A stretch of DNA of 64,000 bases from Telmatactis stephensoni (taxonomy: Eukaryota > Cnidaria > Anthozoa > Actiniaria > Isophelliidae), in contig JALIZF010001870.1 of NCBI GenBank assembly GCA_029948255.1, positions 948,501 through 1,012,500 on the forward strand. The letters are read 5' to 3'. Shown piece by piece: positions 50,104 through 62,552 of the stretch. Under the pieces are notes generated by a model. That model ran no database searches. It saw only the letters and a program-made list of their open reading frames with translations, and was not told where the DNA came from. The translations under genes and the position numbers were made by a program. Numbering within the stretch: position 1 is the stretch's first letter; each line of letters begins with the position of its first letter.

Positions 50104-50431
50104 TGAATGAGAAACAACCAATGCTAGAAATATAGACAGTTATTAAGAATTTTTCCCAAGTACTCACAAAAGTTAATCTTTGGAATCTTCATTTCAAATA
50201 ATGTATTTCTTGAAAGAGATACATTCACTTACTATTGATACCACACTAGGTTGTGCAACCTTCCTTGCAAGAGCAAATTTAAAGCAACACATTCAACAGA
50301 ATGCAAGTAGATTCTGTACAATACATGTATCTAAAAAAGAAGAAAGAAAGATATTAGAAAGATAAATTGACTGCCTGTAGCTGAAAATTAGAAAATCCCC
50401 ATCATTAATCAGTGAGTTCCCTAAGGATCAG

Positions 50432-50594
50432 CCTGGGTAGATTTAGGGGAGGAGTGTAGGGGTGTGCATACCCTCTCCTGAGGTGAACCATGAATCCTTT
50501 TTTTCAATATTTTTCCAAAAATATCCCTCTTGGCTGTTTTCAATTTATAGATAGGTGCACCCCCTCCTGAAGATAATCCTGGATCCGCCCCTGC
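50432..50594. repeat. GGATTTAGGGGAGG-type MITE, copy 1
   Basis: Starts TAGATTTAGGGGAGGAG and ends GAAGATAATCCTGGATCCGC. The interior TTTTTCAATATTTTTCCAAAAATATC is shared with the copy 0.6 kb downstream. Confidence 0.75.
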
Positions 50595-51048
50595 TCTTGT
50601 TAATTATTCTCCAGGCACATGGCAAATTCAATCAGTGGCTGTGAATCATAACTTTGTTAGGGTTTTGCCTGGCTGTCCTTGGGAAACTGAAACCAAGTTT
50701 GATAATAGACATCTTGGTCCAGGTTGTTTGAAAGCAGGTTAGCACATGACCCAGGGTTAAGAAAACCATTGATTTTAACCTTGGGTTAGCACTAACCACT
50801 TTGGAACAACTGTGCTCAGTAGTCTTGACCAGGGGTCACATCAAGATGCCTTCTAGTTTAAAATCTCAATGAACCACCTGATATTTATTACCTGCACTGA
50901 ATACTTGGGTTGATTCACTTGACTTTCTCCTGGATACATTTAAGTGCATTATTCTTCCCTCTATTTACTCCTCTAACAAAAATCAAACAAGATCACAGTG
51001 AGGTTCTATTTAATATCAATTACATATAATTTACTGTATCCCTTCAGG

Positions 51049-51196
51049 GGTGGATTTAGGGGAGGGGTGCGTACCCCTCCTGAGATGACTTTGAGTCCTT
51101 TTTTCTCAATGTTTTTTTCCAAAAATATCCTCTCGCCCGTTTCCAACTTATAGATAGTGCACCCCCTCCTGAAGATAATCCTGGATCCACCCCCGC
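51049..51196. repeat. GGATTTAGGGGAGG-type MITE, copy 2
   Basis: Starts GGGGTGGATTTAGGGG and ends CCTGGATCCACCCC, with CACCCCCTCCTGAAGATAAT inside. It is a direct-orientation copy of the element at 50.4 kb. Confidence 0.75.
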
Positions 51197-52566
51197 TCTT
51201 GTTAATTCTTCAGGATCAACACCCATTTTAAAATACAAATTCAAAGATTAAGAAAATGATTTTCAATGTTTACCCAAAGATGACTAAATTCTGAGAAACA
51301 GTAGGGGATTGCAATACTTTTCATTCCTCTCATGACCCTGCCTTACAAGGAAGACTACATACTTTCTACATTGTATGGTACTTACAGCTCTTCATATCAT
51401 GAACAGTCTACTGACTTTTAGGAATTCACGCCTCTCGGACTCCTTGTTTCTCCTTCACTCCTCGTCCATACCATACATGTTGGTCAACACTCGTTGGCTA
51501 TCTCTCCTTGACTTCACAAATTGTTCTCGAGATACATATACCGTAACTTCTACACTGCACATTGTTGTTCTCAAGTACCCTGTTCATTCTGGCAAAGTAC
51601 TCTCCTCTCCAGTCAGGTTATTGCTGTTGGTAATTGTATAGTCTAAAAAAAGTCCTTGATTCTGACCACACTGTTTTGGCTTGCTTACAAGTAGTCACTC
51701 AAGTGACTGATTCAATGTTCAGACGATTCTGTAATCTGCAGTTGAAAAACCTACAGTACTAGTACATGCGTAGGTAGGCCAGTACTTTCCTCTCCAGTCA
51801 ACTGATAACTTGCCATTTGTCTAAATTAGTTCTAACATCTCATCACCCTTTTCAATGTTGGATGCAAACTTTTCAAACAAGTTTTAAAACATGTCTCTCA
51901 ATGAAGTGCTCAGGTGGTATTAAATCTCATACCATCATTATGCCGACACTAATACTCTACATTTTCACTTACTAGTAACTTGGCAACTGCTTGCAGAAAA
52001 GTGTAAAACTTTGATGCTTACCACCACATTCAAAAATAACAGGCAATTTTTTCCCTTTTGTTTTTGTCTCCCCCTTTTCACTTCATATTTTATTTGTTTG
52101 TTTTTTTCTTTTCCAAGCAAACTTCCTCAATTGACTCTGCATGCAAAACAACTCAGAATACAGACCCACAATGTTTTATTTCATTCACTTCACAGTCATA
52201 CATATATCTTTCACTAAATACATCGAAAGGGTTATTTTCAAAGTCTCTTTTCTACAAATCTGTTACTAACATGAAAAGTCTTGAAGCTAAATGGTCATAA
52301 GTCACTCTCAGACACATGGAAAGTTTACTTTCTCTAATGAAATGCATAAAGCTATCATAAAGGACCATAAACTACTCTTTTTTATTTTCAGCAAAGGAAT
52401 ACAATCATCTAGATTCCAAAATGCCATTTGAAAACTCCTTAAACATAGGGAATCAAGTTTTAAATGTACCAATAAAAACAGTTAAAATTAGCAACATTTA
52501 AGGCAAGGAAGAAGTTATATACAGTTTTCATTCATTTGACTATATCATAGTTACAGTGATAGTTGT

Positions 52567-55500
52567 TCACTTTCTAGGTGTAGTGGTCTGGGTGGCCCCT
52601 CTTGACCATGTCTTGTTTGGTGCCCCTGATCCCATCATGCCTTGCATACCGGCAGGCATCATATTCATCATATTGTAAGCTGATGCGGCATTGGAACTAT
52701 AGTTACTACCACCACCCCCCTGTCGAACACCCCACCCTGAATTCCACATGTTATAACCCATACCGGTAGGGTAACCTGAAGATGCCGCTGCCCGCATGGA
52801 GTTAGCCTTTGGTTCAGCAAACTTAACATTAAGAATTTGGTCACGAAGACGATGGTTTTGTTGAATGACACTTTGTGCTGCCTCACCAGATGAAAATGTT
52901 ACGAAACCAAAGTTCCTGTTGGGTTTTGGGATGTAGACATCAGTGAGTTCTCCAAATTGACTGAAGTAATCTTGAAGTTCTTTCTCTGAATTTCCTTCTG
53001 GTAGGCGACCAACAAAAAGTTTTTTGGGAACATTCATCTCCTCCTGAAATAATGAGAATTTTGTTGAAATTTGCCAAAGATTATAGCTTTTTAATGAAAC
53101 TGTAAGTAAAACGTCCCACCCATGTGCAATAATAAAAATGAGTCCTTTTTTGTCAAATGTGCATCAGAAGTCAAATAATTACTGCCAAAACTGCGCATGC
53201 ATGTGCCTATTTTGCCAAAGCAAGACCTTACTTTGTATAGCAACCAGCAATGGTACATGTATATTGCAGTATACCCTTAGTCTTATGAGAAAAAAGGAAA
53301 AAAAAACTATTCTAAGATGCATGAATTGTGGGTGTTACCCTTGTTCTTGGAAGCCTGACTTCACAGATTCTGTTTTGGATTCGATGGGACATTGACAGTA
53401 CATTTTTGGCATGTTCATCATCCAGGAATCTAACAAAACCAAACCCCCTTGATTTTTTGGTCAAGGGATCAACTTTAACCTGCAAGGATAAAGATGAATA
53501 TATTAGGAATCACTGTCATCATTAAGCACACTTTTTATCATCACTATCATCTATCATTATCAATGTTAGAGTTGATAACTTTGCCCCCTAAGATGCCACA
53601 GTTTGTTCACAAGTTCCCTAGTTCCTTTGAAACTTTCAAACTTCATTCATTGAACAATTAAATTTAGAATTCAAATATCTCCTGAAATTTCATCTAAAAA
53701 CTATGAAATTTTTGTTTGTTTGTGGATGCATTTTATCATCATCATTAAAAGCAGTTTGTAACCATTTTTAGAGGAAATTTCAGGAAATATTTGAAATCTG
53801 AATGTAAACACATTACTCTTCACTGAATGAAGTTCCAAATGAACTTGGGAACTTGCAAACAAATTTCGGAATCTTAGGAAGCAAAATTTTGTGACATCAA
53901 ACTGTAATACAGCAGTTTTAATACAACTGTGAAAATGGTACTATCAGCGAACTAATTTTCACAGTCATATGAAATCTAATTCTATATGCAGGTGTGTCCA
54001 AATGCAATGGACACACCTGATCACACACTATTTTCATTTTATAAAATACTTGAGATATAACGCACACGCTGATTGGCTGGTTACCATGTTTATATCAGAG
54101 GACAGAGACATGGCTCGTTAAAAAACGTCGAAAGTATTTTATAAAAGCAATAATATAAAACGATCGCTTATGTCTCTGTTCTGTGATATAGACACTCTGG
54201 AAGATGTAGAGCATTTGAAAAGCAAGAGAAACACTCGGCTACACCTCGTGTTCCTAAGCTTGCTTTTCTCTTGCTCTATATCTTCCATTGTGTTTATATT
54301 ACAGAACAGAGACATGCGCGTGCGTTTTATATTGCTTAATGAGAGAATAAAATATTATGCTCAGCTATTAGAAATGGACATCACTAGTTGTCATCTTGAA
54401 TAAGGAAAACCAAGTACAATATAACTTAACGTTGAAATTGTGTAAAAAAATGGAGGTTTTGTGCATTTGAAGCACATTTATGGTGTTGTTAACATTTGCT
54501 TCACTTATTAAATCATTTATGAGCATTGGGCTTTCTTAATAAACACTGCCCCAAAATAAGCACTGCATCAGAATCCCAAAAAACTAAATAAGCGTCGTGG
54601 CACTAAAAAGAGTAAATATGGTACCTACAGTATACATAGTCTCTCATTTTTAACATCTTCACTGTATACATGGACATATATATAATATACCTCAATGGAC
54701 ACATGCCGAGCACTGACCACTTCTCAAGTTCCCGCTAGACCTACCTCACAATAATCCACTTCTCCAAACTGGCTAAAGTAATCTTTCATTTCTGGTTCAG
54801 TGGTTCTATATGGTAGTCCAAGTACTATAAGATCACCTATTCCTTCTACTTTGGTTATTTTGGTCTCTGGCTCTTTTCCTGTTGGTGATTCTTCTATCTT
54901 TCTTTTACTTGCAGTATCTAGATTAAAGAATCATACAAGTTTTTAAATAGATGATGGAAACTAAAATCATCACAGTTGCAGCATCTAAATATAATAATCA
55001 TACAAGTTTCATATAACAAATCATGTAAGTATAGTTTGGAAACTACATGTAAAAATCAAAATGGTTTGAAATTCAGGCCAAAAAATAATATTTTCAAACC
55101 ACAGCATGGACATGTATCAAGGTAAGTAAGTTGAGAATATTTTACTCCAAACAAACAATCTATAAAAAGACAGAGTACATTATTTTGTCTCTTCTGAAGA
55201 TTCTTTTTTCAAATGACAAATCTTTAATACTCTGAGATAGTTTGCTAGAACAAAACCTGCCAGTAGCTTATATAAATACTTCTTTCCTAAAATAAAACAC
55301 TTCTACAAATGAACAACAGGTTCAAAAAGAAAACTCACCAATTTTACTTGGAACGACCATGAACAAAATACTACCCCATCCTTCGTCAAACGGCGGGTAC
55401 AGAGTATTTTCTGCCAGCCGTACTCCTCGCAGTGATTGCGAATCAAGGCTACGATATCTCAGTCCACAGGCACCAGGAAATTGTCCTTGTATGTTTGACA

Positions 55501-55588
55501 ACAGAAGTGTGCCGTCTGGTTCGGTTGGGATTTCGATGGCTTGGTCTGGGCAATTTTCATCTTCGACGACTCGCACGTATTGCGACAT
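52567..55588 (-). CDS. TARDBP: TDP-43 homologue (TAR DNA-binding protein), RNA-binding
   Basis: TDP-43 is a nuclear RNA-binding protein acting in splicing and transcript stability. Exons in order are 55588-55339, 54917-54745, 53479-53339 and 53043-52567, with phases 1, 0, 0 fitting. The result is about 346 residues, against 414 in human. Residues 1-83 form the ubiquitin-like N-terminal oligomerisation domain ([23 protein letters not shown]). A basic KRK at 88-90 sits where the nuclear localisation signal is expected. RRM1 has LIVLGLP (113-119) and RGFGFVRF (152-159). RRM2 has KLFVGRL (196-202) and NFGFVTF (232-238). The C-terminal tail, from about 275, is only some 70 residues and contains [16 protein letters not shown] start at MSQY because the family starts MSxYxRV and the upstream in-frame codon is GTG. 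An AATAAA on this strand lies at about 52386-52381. Confidence 0.95.
53577..53897. repeat. Foldback element in the TDP-43 intron between exons 2 and 3
   Basis: The left arm (TTTGCCCCCTAAGATGCC, CAAGTTCCCTAGTTCCTTTG, TTCATTCA) pairs imperfectly with the right arm (TGAATGAAGTTCCAAATGAA, CTTGGGAACTTGCAAAC, ATCTTAGGAAGCAAAATT) around a centre near 53735. Confidence 0.65.
54036..54341. repeat. Foldback element, ATGTCTCTGT family, copy 2 (inverted)
   Basis: Same modules as the copy at 3.2 kb in opposite order: GCTGATTGGCTGG, then ATGTTTATATCAGAGGACAG, a TCTGGAAGATGTAGAGCA stem and AGAACAGAGACATGCGCG. It lies in the TDP-43 gene between exons 2 and 3. Confidence 0.8.
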
Positions 55589-55874
55589 GTTGGAAGGCAC
55601 TTCACTCCGGTATCAGCAGTTATTTTATGCTTAACTTTCACAAATAAGCAGACGTTTATCTTAGCTAGCTCTCAGTAGCAAAACTGTTGGTATAAAAGAG
55701 TCTTGTGGTCGATAAAATCGAGGAAATTTAGGTCAAACCGTGGAAAACAATATGGCCGACACGTGAAGATCTGCGCCCGTGATGCATTGCGGTCACAGGA
55801 TACAAAGGAAGCCCAACACAAACTACAGCCGCGCCTAGCCTGCTTTATCTAAGCGACGCAAGAAAAATAGCTCT

Positions 55875-56008
55875 GGGGCCGGTTGTACGAAGGGTGAATA
55901 GCGCTATCCAGCGGATAAATCCTTATCCAGCGGATAAAATCTATACAAAATCTATACTGTGGATAACTCTTATCCAGTGGATAACTTTATCCAACCTTCG
56001 TACAACCG
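55875..56008. repeat. MITE-like element, CCGGTTGTACGAAG family, copy 2 (inverted)
   Basis: The same element in the opposite orientation, GGGGCCGGTTGTACGAAGG to CCTTCGTACAACCG, about 134 bp. It lies about 0.3 kb upstream of the TDP-43 start codon. Confidence 0.8.
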
Positions 56009-56492
56009 AATTATAAGCCATTGGCCTCTACTGTCTAATATTATTATGCCTTTCATTGCACTAGACAAAATATACAAAATCATTTATGTAAATTAGTATT
56101 AAAGCTTTTTTAATTTCATGATGCAATCCAACTTCCAAGCCGTTTTTAGCTTTTAAGTTATTTTTGGAAGTTGGGACCAGCTAAACGTTCAACTTTTCTT
56201 TTAGATAACTAGGTAATAGTAAGACTGAGGGTATTAAAATGTTGTTCTTGTAGACATTAGGGCTGATTAGAAAAGCACATGAGTCTCCCGAAAGAAATAC
56301 ATGTATGTCTCGTCAATTAATTTTCGCGCAAAAAAATGCGTAAAAAATGCGCAAAAATTAGTAGAAAACACTGAGTAACTGAAGTAAAAGTTAGTCGTTA
56401 AATATACCAAATTAGGATCTGCACATTGGAAATGTAGTGAATCAATTCTATTCAAAGGATACCGATCAGGAGACGGATATGAAAAATTACCA

Positions 56493-57732
56493 AGTATTTT
56501 AGAATGATGTCATCTATTCAACCCAATGGTTTTCGGTGATAAATTGCAAAAAATAGAGAATTTTTTAGCCTTCTCAGGCTCAGAACTTTTTTTCTTTTTT
56601 TTAAATCCCCTTTTTTAACATTTTTTGATTCAAATATTTAGGCTTTTTACCAAGTAATTATTGTTTACTTTTTACCAGTTAAAAAGATCGAAAATTAATC
56701 TACGTATTTCGTTTCCTGCTTTACTTCTTTAATTTATGCGATCAAAAATTTCTTAAATGGCTGAGCATAAAGAGTGAGATATTTTTACGCCGCCTTAGAA
56801 CAGCAGAACAGTTAGAACTTTTTCTTAACAGGCAACAGGTAGCCGGCCTAATAACAGAGAGTCTTTGTAGTAGTCTCCTTTCTTTGTTTTCTTGTATTTG
56901 TCCTGAACGATTTTTGTTTCAGTTGTTTCGTAAGCTAGAAATTTAAGTTCCAAAACAAACACAAAACTGGAAAGTGTTGAGTCAACATTGCTAATGACTG
57001 CTAGAGTGAATGACTAAAAGGGATCAATTTTGAAACAAACCACGATTTGCGCACGCTGTTTGTAACACCATGGCAACATCTTTGTTAATTACCTATGTAA
57101 CGTACGCTCAAAACCCTGATGATGGCCAACATGGCCGAAAGCTTGGTATATTAAAAGATCAAAAATTTAACGCAGATGATACAATTTTGGTCCCTTTTTA
57201 ACATATGCCTGCATACAAAGAAATTTTGAACTCACGATTTATTTGTTCTACGGTCAAGTTATAACTAATATTTAATGTTATCCAATTCAAATTTGAAAGC
57301 ATTCTTTATTTGTGTATGGTTTGTAAGTTTCGTTTGCACAAGGGTATTTGAGATTAAATAGGAACTCTTAAATACGCATCATATCTAATGATGCCAAAAC
57401 ACATCAGTCGCGAATTAAAATGTCGTGAACGATAAAATAGAGCTATTGGAGGCTCTAGATCTAGTGAATTGTAATTTCATTATGATGTATATCGCTAAGC
57501 TCAGAGCAGTTCCATTTTTAATAGCAATTGTTAATGCCTAACATGAATTTTCGGGTCTGAATGCAAAACAAATCTTATGATCAGGTGTTCATAGCTGTAT
57601 CAATAGTAAAATGTCAAGAACATGCATCAAACACTTTTTCTCTCACTATATACTATACATCTTTCAGCCGATTGCTCATTCACTAATAAAGCTATAAAAG
57701 ACGAAACATCTGAAGATTAAAGCTATGTAATT
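56493..57732. repeat. Segmental direct duplication, copy A
   Basis: From AGTATTTTAGAATGATGTCA to GATTAAAGCTATGTAA; the same order of sequence recurs at 58096-59592. Shared landmarks are GAGCATAAAGAGTGAGATAT, ACAGGCAACAGGTAGCCGGC, CACATCAGTCGCGAATTAAA and GAAACATCTGAAGATTAAAG. Copy A holds about 190 bp (57035-57230, including GATGATGGCCAACATGGCCG) that copy B lacks. No coding frame is supported. Confidence 0.85.
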
Positions 57733-58095
57733 TGCTTGAAGAATTTTCAAATCATTTCATTTCACCAATTTATTTAATTACCAAGCATGGCGTCTCAGTT
57801 TTTCATTGAAACCGAAAAATGTTATCAAAAGCGTCATATACAGTAAATAACGTGTGCCCAGTCGAAAACGGGACATAACAGTTCTAAATGAGGTCTGTTG
57901 ATTTGAAGACTTGTTGGTATTTGGTATAATAGATGATGTCGTGATCAAGGAGGTAGTCGTGTATAAATAGTCTGTAAATAATTGCACAATTCAACCTCTG
58001 GTGTAATCGCATTATTGTTAATAAACTATCTATTTCTACTCTAGATCTTTTTGTACATTGCCAATGACGATTTCCTTGATCATTTTCTAGTCATC

Positions 58096-59592
58096 AGTAT
58101 TTTAGAATGATGTCATCTATTAATTCAACCCTATGGTTTTTGGTGCCGATAAATTGCAAAAAATACAGAATTTTTTGGCATGGATTTATCACGTACTTCA
58201 GTTATCGTTGCATTACTTAAACTAGGGAAAAATCAGTTTTCAATTTCGAATAATTTTCATCCAAGTTATCTTCTAAGCGAGTCAATTCGATGTCTGAGCT
58301 TCTCTATTTTTTATTGTTTTATTCGTATTCTTTCTTTTATTATTATTTTGTTATTAAGACTAGTAACAGCTGGTCAACCTTACCGACATGAGAATCTTTT
58401 TAGTTGAATCTTTATGGCTAGCTGAGCATAAAGAGTGAGATATTTTTACGCCGCCTAAGAACTTTTTCTTAACAGGCAACAGGTAGCCGGCCTAATACCA
58501 GCACTCTGCTCTTTGTAGTAGTCTCGTTTCTTTGTTTTCTTGTATTTGTCCTGAACGATTTTTTGTTCCAGTTGTTTCGTAAGCTAGAAATTTAAGTTCC
58601 AAAAACAAACACAAAACCGTTGAGTCAACATAGCTAATGACTGCTAGAGTGAATGACTAAAAGGGATCAATTTTGAAACAACCCCGGCACGATCTATTTG
58701 TTCTACGGTCAAGTTACAACTAATATTTAATGTTATCCAATTCAAATTTGAAAGCATTCTTTATTTGACCTCAATGAGCTTTTATCAGGTATTTTTAAAT
58801 TCGTAAAACAGAAAAAGAATTGCCATAGCTGGAAAGAGCATGTTAAAATTAGGAAGACAGTGAAGTTTGAAGGAATTAAATCCAAAACTCGCAAGAATAT
58901 GAATTTTTAAAAAGTATGACATTTTAAAAAAACCTTTGCTGGTAGGCATCACTTGCCTACCAGCAAATGTTTCATATAAAATTTCGATTTCGGAAAATTC
59001 ATATCTTCGTGAGCCAGTTTGAAAGTTACTTCATTCAAACTTCGATCAACGTTTTGCTAATTTTGACATGCTCTTTCCAGCTATGGTAATTATATTTCTC
59101 AGTACTGTGACTTTTGGAATTACATGATAAAAGCTCATTATACATATATGGTCTGCAACTTTCGTTTGCACATCAAGGTTATTTGAGATTAAATGAGGAA
59201 CTCTGAAATACGCATCATATGCTAATGATGCCAAAACACATCAGTCGCGAATTAAAATGTCGTGAACGATAAAATAGAGCTATTGGAGGCTTTAGATTTA
59301 ATGAAGTGTAATGTAATTATGATGTACATCGCTAAGCTCAGAGCAGTTCCATTTTTTAATAGCAATTAATATACCATGATATACTGTTAATGCCTAACAT
59401 GAATTTTGGGGTCTGAGTACAAAAATACAAAACAAATCTTATGATTGGGTGTTCATAGCTCTATCAATAGTGAAATGTCAAGAACATGCATCAACCACAT
59501 TTTCTCTCTTACTATATACATCTTTCAGCCGATTGTCCATATTCACTAATAAAGCTATAAAACACGAAACATCTGAAGATTAAAGCTATGTA
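58096..59592. repeat. Segmental direct duplication, copy B
   Basis: Matches copy A along its length with small substitutions and indels, and carries an extra foldback element of about 370 bp at 58768-59140. It ends 370 bp before the start codon of the secreted-protein gene. Confidence 0.85.
58768..59140. mobile_element. Foldback element inserted in copy B of the segmental duplication
   Basis: Ends are ATGAGCTTTTATCA and TGATAAAAGCTCAT; internal arms include TTGCCATAGCTGGAAAGAGC with its complement, TTTGCTGGTAGGCA and TGCCTACCAGCAAA at the centre. Copy A has an uninterrupted site (TTCTTTATTTGTGTATGG), so this is a real insertion. Confidence 0.85.
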
Positions 59593-59960
59593 AGTGTAAG
59601 TTTCCGCCTTGTGTTAAGGTTCGACAAATATCACGTTCCTACTTATATTTAAATTTCATCCAAGAAGCTTTTTGAAAGGACTCTTGTCCAGCTAGCAACC
59701 AAACTATCCAGTAATAGCTTAATATTTACTAATTAAAAGTAATGCAAACGTTAACACTTAAGTCTCTACTTCAAATATTTTCATCAAACAACAATCAAAA
59801 ATGGGATACTTAACTTCGTCTTCAGTAACACGAATTTTCGTGATTTGAAAAATCACGTAAAGCAGAGCAAATCTCAGCTCTCAGATCATTCTAGCTCAAG
59901 CACTCAGTGGAGCTGGAGATTCATCTTTTCGTCGAGCCTTAAAAGTTGCAGATTTCAAGC

Positions 59961-61778
59961 ATGAAGGTTGACTTGAAGTTGATCATTTTGGTACTATTTT
60001 TCGTGGTTTTGGTTAGTGATGTGAATGGAATCTTTGGCGGAAGACGGTAAGTACAACAAACTTTTGGGTTTTCGCGGATTTTCACCTCAATTGCGCGCTG
60101 ATTGGCTGAGAAGGATGTGGTCTCACAGATTTAGAACTAAAACAATTCGAAGAGAAAAAAAGTCTCAAGTTCAAAATTTCGAAGATGTTTTCAAGGCATT
60201 CTACTAATGGTATTCAAATGTCTTCATGATTTGGCACCATCATATCTAAGCGATCTCATTGTCACATACAAGCCCAGCCGAACATTACGTTCAAGCTCTA
60301 AAAACTACTTGGTTGTCCCGCACTCCAGAACAAGAGGATATGGAGATCGAGCTTTTTGTGTGCATGGCCCAACATTATGGAACAGTCTGCCCGATGAATT
60401 GAGAGCTGAGAACAATTTTGTAAAATTTAAAAAACAATTGAAGACATATTTATTTTAGTATTAACACTCTACTGAAGGTCATGAACAAGAAAATTGAATT
60501 CTAACTATATTTAAATTTTTTATATACATGCACATCTTTAGACATCATATAGAAATGGAAGATCTGATATACGTCAATGTATATCATATCTTCCATTTGT
60601 CTACCATCTTTATTTTTCTGTGAATTGTAATTTATATAACACAGCGCCACTGAACTTTAGGATTTTGGCGCTATATAAGTCATTTTATTATTATTATTAT
60701 TATTATTATTCTGGAGTCCAAACACGCCTCAACTCGCACTAACTCGAAGTACCAAAAGTATATTTTTTGCTTAACTTGTCTTAACTCGCCTTAGTTAGCA
60801 TAGGATTTCATAAAAGTAAACGGGGTGGGGCCATTTTTCCTTTGAATTCGCCTGCAGCCGAAGTGGTAGCTGGAGAGGCCGATTTCAGTACTTAACCTCA
60901 ATTGCGCGTTGAGTTGACTGAAATGCAAGTCATCTGATTCTCGAAATTTTGAATCTCGCAGATTTGGAACAAAATCGGAGATAAACAAAGTCGCAAGTTA
61001 AAAAAGGTGGAAACTGATTATTCCTTGTTGAAGTAATTTGATAATGAAAACTGTAATAATTTCCAGGTTTTCAAAGGCAAGCTTAGATTTTTCATGAAAA
61101 GCTGAAACTGTTCATTTTAATTATGGCTGTGAAGTTTTGATCGAGTCGAATTTTCCTTGAAAAGCTTGTCTAGGTTTCCTCAAGGCTTGCTCAACAGTTA
61201 AACGTCGAAGTACTGAAAAAAGGCTTTCTTGAGATTCCATAAAGGTAATTAAATACAGAATATATTAAACATTGCTGGCAGTTTAATTCTCAAAGACACT
61301 CGCAAAGTTCAGTCGGGCGAATGAAAAGTTTGAGCAGGAAATCGGTGCCGCGCGTCATTGACGGGTCCAAACTCCCGCCAAAAACACCAGCCAAAACTAA
61401 TAAATATATATTTTTCACCATGACTTCAACCTCCAAATTAATTTATCCACTCTTTTGTTTTCGACTTAATTTGAAGTGAAGAGCAAATGTTTCAATTTTT
61501 CAATGAAAGTTTACTTGATGCACTTGTTGATATGCAGGCGTTACCAAGGCTATTATGGCAAGAAGCTATCATTGACGTTGAATGCTCCTAAGTAAGTTTG
61601 TCTTTTGTAGTGTTCGTGTTCATATTGGTAAATTTTAGAGAAAGTTTACCTCAAAAATAAATAGATCTTATTAGACAGTATAATTACCAGAAGTACTATT
61701 TGATAATCGTTAATGTTCATTTCTTTCTTCAGTTCATTTTTATCCTTTGTCCTTTTTCTTTCTTTCTTTCTTTCTTTC

Positions 61779-61809
<31 letters not shown>

Positions 61810-61941
61810 CCTTCCGGCCTTGCTTTTAAAAGGAAAAGACTAAAACTTATTTAGTTCATGTTTTTGTTGATCTTCCTTCCTTCCTTTACTTGCTTTGTTT
61901 GTTTCTTTCCTTCTTTCCTTCTCTTTCTTTCTTTCTTTCCT

Positions 61942-62010
<69 letters not shown>

Positions 62011-62021
62011 CTTTCTTCCAT

Positions 62022-62065
<44 letters not shown>

Positions 62066-62517
62066 TCAGAAAAGAAAAAGCCTAAAAAATATTTACTTGA
62101 TGCTTCTGTTTATCTGCAGGCGCGGCTATTATGGGAGGTAAGATTCTGTCTTTTCTAGTTGATTACTTCTGCTGAGACAACTAGTTTTATTGAAATATAC
62201 ATTTTTTCAGTGGCGGCAGAAGGCGATCATCGACCTTGAATTCTCCACAGTAAGTTTGTATTTTATAGTAATAAATTTTACAGAAAGTTTACCTCTCAAA
62301 TTACAGTAATTTATTTGTTAATCGTTAATTCATATTAAAGTTAATTTCTTTCTTCAGTTCATTTTCTCCTTTTCCTTTCTTTTTTTTTTCCCTTCTTTGT
62401 TTTTGAAATGAAACGACTACATGAGATCATGTTTTTGTTGATCTTCCTTCCTTCCTTTACTTGCTTTGTTTGTTTCTTTCCTTCTTTCCTTTCCTTTCCT
62501 TTCTTTCTTTCTTTCTT

Positions 62518-62552
<35 letters not shown>

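Larger units (their letters stand above)
48132..52566. other. Intergenic region between VPS15 and the TDP-43 gene
   Basis: Holds the CCGGTTGTACGAAG element, the DNA transposon, two GGATTTAGGGG elements and, probably in the last several hundred bases, the TDP-43 3' UTR. No further coding exon was found. Confidence 0.55.
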
